From assembly GCA_013152045.1 (NCBI GenBank), contig JAADGZ010000279.1, positions 1 to 12,468 on the forward strand: 12,468 nucleotides of DNA, in the 5' to 3' direction. Position 1 is the stretch's first letter. Each line of letters opens with the position of its first letter. This DNA comes from Gammaproteobacteria bacterium (GTDB lineage: Bacteria > Pseudomonadota > Gammaproteobacteria > UBA6429 > Thiohalophilaceae). The notes beneath the pieces were generated by a model. It did not search any database. It was not told the DNA's origin and saw nothing but the letters and a program-made list of their open reading frames with translations. The position numbers and the translations under genes were made by a program. Of this stretch, positions 7,558 to 12,468 are shown one piece after another.

Positions 7558-8541
7558 ATGTTTTTTGCAAAGTCACTTGAACACTGCTGGTATAACAATA
7601 ACCTATTAACGCTGACCTTGCGGCCTTTGACCTGGGTGTTTTGTGGCCTGATCTTTGTCCGACGCCTGGCTTACAGAATGGGCCTGCGAAAACGTTATCG
7701 CCTGAGCGTGCCGGTTATTGTGGTTGGCAATCTGAGCGTGGGTGGAACCGGCAAAACCCCGGTGGTAGTACATATTGCCCAGTTGCTGAAACGTTCGGGT
7801 TATGCGCCGGGTATCGTTAGCCGAGGCTATGGCGGCAAGGCTCGGAGCTGGCCGCAGCAGGTGCGTCCCGATGCTGATCCGGTGATGGTGGGGGATGAAG
7901 CCATCCTGATTTCTCGCCGCAGTGGCTGTCCGATGGCAGTGGGACCCAACCGGGGTTTGACTGGCGAACTACTGCAAAAGCATTCTGGCTGTGACATTAT
8001 TATCAGTGATGATGGTTTACAGCATTATGCCCTGGAACGTGATATTGAGATTGTGGTGATCGATGGCATGCGCCGATTCGGCAATGGTCTGTGTTTGCCG
8101 GCGGGTCCGCTGCGCGAACCGATTGCAAGAAAAGAAAAGGTAGATTTTTTGATTACCAATGGTTCAGCTATTGGTGATGAATATGCCATGCGTTATCAGG
8201 GTGAGACGCTGGTTAATCTAAACGACAGTGAAAAGACTTGTGCGCTTAGCGAAATGGCGGGCAAGGATGTGCATGTGCTGGCCGGGATTGGCAATCCAGA
8301 TCGATTTTTTGAACATTTGCGTCGCAAAGGTCTAAACGTGATCGAACATCGTTTTTCTGATCACCATCTTTTCTGTGCCGATGAATTGCTATTTGATGAT
8401 GACAAACCAGTGCTGATGACTGAAAAAGATGCGGTTAAATGTCAGCGTTTTGCTGGTCAGAACATGTGGTATTTACCAATTGAAATTGAAATGAACAACG
8501 ACTTTGATGTGCAACTACTCAACCTGTTAGAGAAGAAATAA
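7558..8541 (+). CDS. lpxK: Tetraacyldisaccharide 4'-kinase LpxK
   Basis: LpxK phosphorylates the 4' position of tetraacyldisaccharide-1-phosphate to make lipid IVA, the sixth step of lipid A synthesis, at the inner membrane's cytoplasmic face. The 327-residue sequence begins with a hydrophobic membrane-binding helix (about 15-40). The family hallmarks follow: [14 protein letters not shown] (55-68), an unusual P-loop with the Walker lysine K66; SRGYGGK (88-94); SDDGLQH (150-156); PAGPLREP; and MTEKDAVKC near the C-terminus. Length is normal. No clear Shine-Dalgarno is visible between the msbA stop and this ATG six bases on, so translation probably depends on upstream ribosomes. The stop is separated from the next start by a single base. 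Confidence 0.96.
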   Translation: MFFAKSLEHCWYNNNLLTLTLRPLTWVFCGLIFVRRLAYRMGLRKRYRLSVPVIVVGNLSVGGTGKTPVVVHIAQLLKRSGYAPGIVSRGYGGKARSWPQQVRPDADPVMVGDEAILISRRSGCPMAVGPNRGLTGELLQKHSGCDIIISDDGLQHYALERDIEIVVIDGMRRFGNGLCLPAGPLREPIARKEKVDFLITNGSAIGDEYAMRYQGETLVNLNDSEKTCALSEMAGKDVHVLAGIGNPDRFFEHLRRKGLNVIEHRFSDHHLFCADELLFDDDKPVLMTEKDAVKCQRFAGQNMWYLPIEIEMNNDFDVQLLNLLEKK

Positions 8542-8542
8542 T

Positions 8543-8722
8543 ATGGATATGAAACTACTAGATATATTGGCCTGCCCGGTTTGCAAAGGGCCGCTGGTTT
8601 ATAAAAAAGAAAACAATGAATTGATTTGCAAGGCTGATCGTCTGGCTTACCCTATTCGTGACGATATTCCGGTTATGCTGGAGGAGGAAGCTCGCCAGCT
8701 TGATGCCGAAGAAGAAGTCTAA
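8543..8722 (+). CDS. ycaR: Trm112/YcaR-family small zinc-binding-type protein
   Basis: This 59-residue gene lies between lpxK and kdsB, exactly where E. coli ycaR lies. The translation starts [16 protein letters not shown], has a third cysteine at 29 in ELICK, and ends with the family hallmark [13 protein letters not shown] (34-46). The cysteines C11, C14 and C29 match the pattern of the bacterial UPF0434/Trm112 family, a single treble-clef-like domain. In eukaryotes and archaea Trm112 activates methyltransferases; the role of the bacterial protein is not settled. A second in-frame ATG at 8549 is a possible start, but the [12 protein letters not shown] form is family-typical. It begins one base after the lpxK stop and ends four bases before the kdsB start, so it is certainly part of this operon. 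Confidence 0.93.
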   Translation: MDMKLLDILACPVCKGPLVYKKENNELICKADRLAYPIRDDIPVMLEEEARQLDAEEEV

Positions 8723-8726
8723 GTTT

Positions 8727-9500
8727 ATGTCCTATCGTGTGGTGATTCCGGCGCGCTATGCTTCCTTGCGCCTGCCCGGTAAACCGTTGCGTTTGTTGGC
8801 GGGCAAAAGCATGCTGGAGCATGTTTATCTTCGTGCCTGTCAAAGCGGTGCCGAAGACGTGATTATCGCAACCGATGATGCGCGTATTCATGCGGCGGCC
8901 AAAAGCTTCAATGCCAAGGTTTGCATGACCGCCGATACACATTCATCGGGTACGGAACGACTGGCGGAAGTGGTGTCGATCTGCGCCTTTGATGACAACG
9001 ATATCGTTGTTAACCTGCAGGGGGATGAGCCACTAATGCCGGTAGCCTGTATCACGCAGGTTGCGCAGGCTTTGCAGGATAACCCGGATGCCCAGGTATC
9101 GACCCTGTGCGCGCGTATTCATAAAAGCGACGAGATTTTTGATCCCAATATCGTCAAAGTAGTAAGGGATAAAAATGAACGCGCGCTGTACTTTAGTCGT
9201 GCCCCGATCCCCTGGTCTCGGGGAGAATTCGATCAGCAAGCCGTTAAAATATCAGCGCAGGTTGAACATTACCGCCATATCGGTCTTTATGCCTACCGTG
9301 CCGGTTACATTAAAACCTATGTCAATCAATCAGCAGCAATGATGGAAGAGGCAGAATCACTGGAACAGTTACGAGTACTTTGGCATGGTGGAAACATTGT
9401 TGTTCCTGAAGCGGTGGAGATTCCGGGGCCAGGTGTGGATACGGAAGAGGATCTGAAAAAAGTCGAAGCGCAGCTGATAGAAGCAGACAGCAAAATTTAA
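8727..9500 (+). CDS. kdsB: 3-deoxy-manno-octulosonate cytidylyltransferase (CMP-Kdo synthetase)
   Basis: KdsB couples Kdo to CTP to give CMP-Kdo, the donor used by WaaA to build the inner core of lipopolysaccharide, in the cytoplasm. From this start the protein has 257 residues, close to the E. coli enzyme, and opens with MSYRVVIPARYASLRLPGKP (1-20), the canonical N-terminus. Further marks are IIATDD (46-51), TADTHSSGTERLAEV (68-82), NLQGDEP (96-102) with the metal-binding Asp100, SRAPIPW (157-163), HIGLYAYR (184-191) and GVDTEEDL (236-243) with Asp238. In-frame starts at 8658 and 8703 would add residues encoded inside the Trm112-family gene and absent from the family, so they were not used. 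A GAAGAAG run at 8708-8714 may serve as ribosome site. It is the last gene of the operon; the convergent HDOD gene follows. Confidence 0.96.
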   Translation: MSYRVVIPARYASLRLPGKPLRLLAGKSMLEHVYLRACQSGAEDVIIATDDARIHAAAKSFNAKVCMTADTHSSGTERLAEVVSICAFDDNDIVVNLQGDEPLMPVACITQVAQALQDNPDAQVSTLCARIHKSDEIFDPNIVKVVRDKNERALYFSRAPIPWSRGEFDQQAVKISAQVEHYRHIGLYAYRAGYIKTYVNQSAAMMEEAESLEQLRVLWHGGNIVVPEAVEIPGPGVDTEEDLKKVEAQLIEADSKI

Positions 9501-9611
9501 TTCCCCGCTGCTTGCAGTGAAAAACGGTAGGATGGGTAGAGCGAAGCGAAACCCATCAACATCAGTACGCTATAGATTAATACCTCGCAGCAAGCTGCGG
9601 GGCAATGTATT
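9500..9611. repeat. Composite inverted-repeat element between convergent genes; possible tiny non-autonomous element
   Basis: The whole kdsB-HDOD gap is made of repeats. Its outer arms, CCCCGCTGCTTGCAG (9503-9517) and CAGCAAGCTGCGGGG (9588-9602), are inverted copies with two mismatches. Inside lies a third inverted pair, GATGGGT (9531-9537) and ACCCATC (9551-9557), around a GAGCGAAGCGA core. This central unit resembles a short intergenic repeat I recognise from many proteobacterial genomes. The direct repeat AAAATTTA occurs at both edges (9492-9499 and 9612-9619), like a target duplication, and both stop codons overlap these copies. No protein is encoded. Confidence 0.6.
9583..9602. terminator. 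Hairpin between convergent kdsB and HDOD genes
   Basis: CCTCGCAG (9583-9590) pairs over eight positions, with one G-T pair, with CTGCGGGG (9595-9602) around a CAAG loop. Flanks are A/T-rich on both sides but lack a clean T run (CAATGTATTAAAATTT to the right). Its place between two converging genes suits a shared terminator. It is also one arm of the surrounding repeat element. Confidence 0.4.
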
Positions 9612-9616
9612 AAAAT

Positions 9617-10459
9617 TTACCCGCTCAGTGCATTTTTTACCATTTCAATTTCGTTATTAGCCTCATCCATATCCACGGCACTGACATCGGTTTCCATGCC
9701 CAATTGTTCAAAGGCCGGAACAGTATTCCAGTCTACCTGGGCGTAAGCGCGATCCGTGCCATAGGCGTCCTGCATATTGGCGACAATAACGATATCAACA
9801 TAGTCCGGCGGCCCCTTATGACGACGACCTAGATTTTCATGTTCGGCCGCGACCTTGATCAGATCTTCTGGGAAATTCCAGGTTCGCAAAATAGCTTCGC
9901 CAATTTTTACATGCGCATCGGCAATAATACGATCCAGAGCTTCTTCGTTATCCAGTAGATCAGGGTAGTCCTCGGCACGACTAAGGATGGGCAGGATGCC
10001 GATATCATGAACCAGACCGGCGAGCAGAGCCTGATCCGCCTGCAGGTTAGTCTGTGGTATGGAAAGGGCACTGGCAATGGCGGCAATCTGGGTACTATTT
10101 TCCCAGACTGCGCGCAAGCGTATGTCGGTAGCATCAGTGGTGGCCTGAAACATTTGTTCCATGGCAATACTGGTTACCAGGTTGCGCACCATGTTACTAC
10201 CCATGCGGGTAACCGCCGCTTCAACGGTTTCTATCAGGCGGCTGGCCCGCAGTAGCGGACTATTGGAAATTTGAATCAGCCTTGCCGAAAGCGCTGCATC
10301 ATTAGTGATGACGCGAGCGACATCCATCATCGAGGAATTTTCGTCTTCCAGTGTGTCGCGTACTTTCAGTGCGACCTCGGGCAAGGTGGGAAGCACAAGC
10401 CTGCCTTTATCCAGGTCATCGAAAAGACCGTTTAAGAAAGATGATTCAACTGAAGACAC
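9617..10459 (-). CDS. Stand-alone HDOD domain protein
   Basis: This 280-residue cytoplasmic protein is almost entirely an HDOD domain, a relative of the HD phosphohydrolases used as a signalling or scaffold module. Typical features are LPTLPEVALKVRDTL (23-37), ARVITNDAALSARLIQISNS (48-67), TVEAAVTRMG (78-87) and AGLVHDIGILPIL (147-159). Of the HD-type metal ligands, the HD pair (151-152), H183 and H207 remain, but the first His is replaced by Asn (N121 in VWENSTQIA), so hydrolytic activity is doubtful, as usual for HDOD proteins. No GGDEF, EAL or receiver domain is attached. The start is GTG with a strong GAGGGAG site six bases upstream. It lies 82 bases downstream of ygfZ on the same strand and may be cotranscribed. 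Its signalling role here is unknown. Confidence 0.9.
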   Translation of the reverse strand: MSSVESSFLNGLFDDLDKGRLVLPTLPEVALKVRDTLEDENSSMMDVARVITNDAALSARLIQISNSPLLRASRLIETVEAAVTRMGSNMVRNLVTSIAMEQMFQATTDATDIRLRAVWENSTQIAAIASALSIPQTNLQADQALLAGLVHDIGILPILSRAEDYPDLLDNEEALDRIIADAHVKIGEAILRTWNFPEDLIKVAAEHENLGRRHKGPPDYVDIVIVANMQDAYGTDRAYAQVDWNTVPAFEQLGMETDVSAVDMDEANNEIEMVKNALSG

Positions 10460-10465
10460 GACTTA

Positions 10466-10472
10466 CTCCCTC
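10466..10472 (-). promoter_or_regulatory. Ribosome binding site of the HDOD gene
   Basis: On the minus strand GAGGGAG stands six bases before the GTG at 10459. An ATG just before it (10472-10474) runs straight into a stop codon (ATG AGG GAG TAA), so GTG is the working start. Confidence 0.7.
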
Positions 10473-10541
10473 ATGTATCTAATTTGAGTTGTTTCTTTAT
10501 CGGCAGATTGGCATGAATCTTTAAATTAATGGCAATGGATA

Positions 10542-11627
10542 TCATGCTTTGTTATCAACAGGATAAGGATCATTCTGTAACCCTAACATAGAGCCGTTTT
10601 TTGAACCCAGACGGATCTCTCCTTTTTCCTTTACTGTTTCGGCTACGGCAATCTGAAGTACGGCGAGTAAATCGACTCCACCTTCGGGGGCTAGCTCAGC
10701 GGATACGACTTTACCGCAACTCTGGGCTTCGTCTTCAGCTGCCGAAAATAGATTTTCCCCTGCCTCAGGCAAGGTTTCTGTTTCAACATGGGCCAGGTAC
10801 ATGCGCCGTTTCAATTTACCCAGATAATGCATGCGGGCGACGACTTCTTGTCCTGGATAACAGCCTTTGGTAAAACTGATGCCACCGATGGTGGAATAGT
10901 TGACCATCTGTGGTACAAAAGCTTCCGCAGTGCTGGCCACGATATGTGGAATTCCTGCCTGAATTTCCAGCCAGCTCCAGACAGGGTAACCGACGGGGCT
11001 AGCATCTGTTTGCAGTGTTTGCCAAATGGTACTGATGTTGGGCAATTGACCGTGAATCTGAAAGCGAGGTATGTCCCCCGCGAGCCGGATCACGATCAGT
11101 TCGTTTGCCTGTATCACCTGGTTTGTTTTTTCTGGTAATTTAGCAAACTGTTTGCCTAATAGCGTTAGCGCGTCAGCACCGGCCAGGCCAATGCTCAGCC
11201 ATTGATCGCTGACATCTTCCAGTGTTACCTTACTGCGCAGAACAAACATGCGCAGGCGCTTGAGCGTTGCCTCAAGCAGATCGCGCGCCAGTAACAGGAA
11301 GTAATCGGTGCCTAATTGAAAGATCCGCAGGCTTGCCAGCATCCGTCCCTTGGCATTACACCAGGCATTGAGCTGACTGAGCTGGGGATTGATTTCCCGA
11401 ATGTCATTGCTGAACTGATTTTGCAAAAAATCAACGCAGTCTTCACCAGATACTTTGATTAGTCCCTGCGCAGACAGATCGGCCAGTATGGTGCTGCTCA
11501 GCACCGCCTTACGTTCCTGCTCCGGGTTACCAAAGGAAACAACTTGGCCCTGCTCAATTTCTGCGTTGTTGTCAGAAAGAAAGTTTTGCCATGAGCTATT
11601 TATAACGTTATTTGTGGGGCTGTTCAT
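10542..11627 (-). CDS. ygfZ: YgfZ/GcvT-family folate-binding protein
   Basis: YgfZ is a tetrahydrofolate-binding protein that supports assembly or repair of certain Fe-S enzymes and affects tRNA modification. The 361-residue sequence contains the diagnostic KGCYPGQE (254-261) with the essential Cys256, preceded by the GcvT-like sections LIKVSGEDCVDFLQNQFSND (56-75), NAKGRMLASLRIF (91-103) and a WLEIQAGIP segment (219-227). ATG 11627 was chosen because GGTGA lies four bases before it; a TTG at 11651 would add eight residues with no better support. Length is somewhat above the E. coli protein (about 326). The gene diverges from sdhC, whose enzyme needs Fe-S clusters, and is followed by the HDOD gene. 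The usual small neighbour sdhE is not in this window. Confidence 0.93.
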   Translation of the reverse strand: MNSPTNNVINSSWQNFLSDNNAEIEQGQVVSFGNPEQERKAVLSSTILADLSAQGLIKVSGEDCVDFLQNQFSNDIREINPQLSQLNAWCNAKGRMLASLRIFQLGTDYFLLLARDLLEATLKRLRMFVLRSKVTLEDVSDQWLSIGLAGADALTLLGKQFAKLPEKTNQVIQANELIVIRLAGDIPRFQIHGQLPNISTIWQTLQTDASPVGYPVWSWLEIQAGIPHIVASTAEAFVPQMVNYSTIGGISFTKGCYPGQEVVARMHYLGKLKRRMYLAHVETETLPEAGENLFSAAEDEAQSCGKVVSAELAPEGGVDLLAVLQIAVAETVKEKGEIRLGSKNGSMLGLQNDPYPVDNKA

Positions 11628-11660
11628 AAAATCACCAGAATATAATCTCAAGCTTGTAAT

Positions 11661-11689
11661 TTGTCGGATCCCGGTTCTTAATCTATTAT
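11661..11689 (+). promoter_or_regulatory. Candidate sigma-70 promoter of the sdh operon
   Basis: TTGTCG (11661-11666) and TATTAT (11684-11689) are separated by exactly 17 bases, giving four and five matches to the consensus hexamers. Transcription would begin near 11696, leaving a leader of about 70 bases before sdhC. The -10 overlaps that of the candidate ygfZ promoter on the other strand. Confidence 0.45.
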
Positions 11690-11715
11690 TATATGGCTAC
11701 GCAGGATTAAGCAAA
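11688..11715 (-). promoter_or_regulatory. Candidate sigma-70 promoter of ygfZ
   Basis: On the minus strand a perfect TATAAT (11688-11693) is preceded, after 16 bases, by TTTGCT (11710-11715), a weak -35. The transcript would start near 11681 with a leader of about 54 bases. The good -10 makes it plausible despite the poor -35. Confidence 0.45.
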
Positions 11716-11765
11716 CCAATCAGCATTTTGCGTTCAATCGTGTACAATTTGCATTAATAATAAAG

Positions 11766-12170
11766 ATGGATAAAACCGGACCCCTGATGCTAACAAAAAC
11801 TCACCGTCCCAAGTACCTTAATTTGCTAAAAATACGTTTGCCAGTGACCGGTGTAGCGTCTATTCTCCATCGAATATCAGGGATTTTATTATTCCTAAGT
11901 ATTCCCTTCCTTATTTATGCCTTGTCATTATCTTTACGTAGTCCCGAATCCTTTGCCCAGGTTTACGCCTTTTTCGATAATCTGTTTGTGCGTGTGTTTG
12001 CCCTGATACTGCTGTATTCGCTAACGCACCATTTTTTTGCCGGAATTCGGTTTTTACTACTGGATCTGGATATAGGGGTTAATTTGAGAATGGCTCGCGC
12101 CAGTGCTTTAAGCGTGATACTCGCCGGGCTGATCATATTTGTCGTGATCGTAATGAGGATACTATTATGA
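11766..12170 (+). CDS. sdhC: Succinate dehydrogenase cytochrome b556 subunit
   Basis: SdhC is one of two membrane anchors of succinate dehydrogenase (complex II); with SdhD it holds heme b and the ubiquinone site. The 134-residue sequence has RPKYLNLLKIRLPVTGVASI (14-33) followed by LHRISG (35-39 onward), the family's quinone-site signature with Ser32 and Arg36. It also has THHFFAGIRFLLLDLDIG (87-104), holding the heme-ligand histidine (H88 or H89). Three membrane helices are evident (about 34-55, 72-98 and 112-133). A second in-frame ATG at 11787 would give a 127-residue protein with a more family-typical start; neither has a strong ribosome site, so the start is uncertain. The stop overlaps the sdhD start by four bases (ATGA). 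Confidence 0.95.
   Translation: MDKTGPLMLTKTHRPKYLNLLKIRLPVTGVASILHRISGILLFLSIPFLIYALSLSLRSPESFAQVYAFFDNLFVRVFALILLYSLTHHFFAGIRFLLLDLDIGVNLRMARASALSVILAGLIIFVVIVMRILL
12155..12159 (+). promoter_or_regulatory. Ribosome binding site of sdhD inside the end of sdhC
   Basis: GAGGA lies seven bases before the sdhD ATG at 12167, within the last codons of sdhC. It supports coupled translation of the two anchor subunits. Confidence 0.6.
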
Positions 12171-12468
12171 GTATTCGCGCACAAGGTATGCGTGCCTGGT
12201 TGTTGCAGCGACTCAGTGGCGCTTATATTGGACTCTATTTGCTTGTCGCATTATTCATGATTGTGACAGGTCCCACACTTGATTACACACACTTGCATCA
12301 CTTGATGAGTCAGCCAGTCGTGTCGATTGCCAGCCTGCTGTTTTTCTTTTTTGTTCTCATTCATGCCTGGGTAGGCATTCGGGATGTGTTGCTTGATTAT
12401 GTGCAATTTACGGCTCTGCGTTTTAGTATCTTAATGGTGCTGGCATTGGGCTTATTAACTATGGGAAT
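12167..12468 (+). CDS. sdhD: Succinate dehydrogenase hydrophobic membrane anchor subunit (partial, cut by window end)
   Basis: This is the second membrane anchor of complex II. The visible 100 residues include QRLSGAYIGLYLLVALFMIV (14-33) and the hallmark HAWVGIRDVLLDYV, in which the His is the expected heme b ligand and the Asp-Tyr pair sits where E. coli SdhD has its quinone-site Asp82-Tyr83. Two complete membrane helices and the beginning of a third can be seen. The frame is open to the last base of the window, so only the end is missing; E. coli SdhD is about 115 residues. sdhA and sdhB should follow outside the window. Confidence 0.94.
   Translation, partial: MSIRAQGMRAWLLQRLSGAYIGLYLLVALFMIVTGPTLDYTHLHHLMSQPVVSIASLLFFFFVLIHAWVGIRDVLLDYVQFTALRFSILMVLALGLLTMG

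Noticed and set aside
8658..8726. Longer N-terminus for KdsB
   Set aside because: The extra 23 residues are encoded inside the Trm112-family gene, and CMP-Kdo synthetases begin at the MSYRVVIPARYAS equivalent.
11628..11651. TTG start extending YgfZ by eight residues
   Set aside because: The ATG at 11627 has its own GGTGA site and the extension has no support.
1..12468. Defence island, prophage, CRISPR array or secondary-metabolite cluster
   Set aside because: Every confident gene is a known housekeeping or envelope gene; there are no integrases, transposases, direct-repeat arrays or toxin-antitoxin pairs in view.

Overview
The window reads as ordinary chromosome of a Gram-negative gammaproteobacterium of roughly balanced GC. 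The evidence is gene content and order: a ComEC gene, an ExbB/ExbD pair, then msbA, lpxK, a Trm112-family small protein and kdsB. Followed by ygfZ divergent from sdhCD, this is a gammaproteobacterial pattern, resembling the comEC-exbBD-msbA-lpxK-ycaR-kdsB block known from Pseudomonas. I cannot name the genus from the sequence alone.

Layout. (1) 66-1232 (-) encodes a secreted metallophosphoesterase-like protein, followed by a strong hairpin at 20-50. (2) 1233-1628 is a 396-base gene-free stretch holding a cluster of perfect palindromes. (3) 1629-2153 (-) encodes a DUF2062 membrane protein, divergent from comEC. (4) 2278-4608 (+) is comEC, the DNA-uptake channel. (5) 4743-9500 (+) is a tight six-gene block: exbB, exbD, msbA, lpxK, a 59-residue Trm112-family gene too short for a standard ORF listing, and kdsB. 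Junctions are -4, +5, +6, +1 and +4 bases. (6) 9501-9616, between convergent genes, is built of small inverted repeats and may be a tiny non-autonomous element. (7) 9617-10459 (-) encodes a stand-alone HDOD protein, downstream of ygfZ (10542-11627, -). (8) 11766-12468 (+) is the start of the succinate dehydrogenase operon: sdhC complete, sdhD cut by the window edge.

How the genes fit together. The central operon serves outer-membrane biogenesis. KdsB activates Kdo, LpxK makes lipid A by 4'-phosphorylation, and MsbA flips the lipid A-core across the inner membrane. ExbB/ExbD supply a proton-driven motor whose partner here is unknown. At the right end, the Fe-S-protein helper YgfZ faces the membrane-anchor genes of succinate dehydrogenase, an Fe-S enzyme, and the two start from what look like overlapping promoters.

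I found no phage, plasmid, CRISPR, tRNA, rRNA or biosynthetic cluster, and no convincing new system. The points most worth a second look are the repeat element at 9500-9611, the palindrome cluster at 1521-1571, the odd active-site pattern of the secreted phosphoesterase, and the overlapping ygfZ/sdh promoters.
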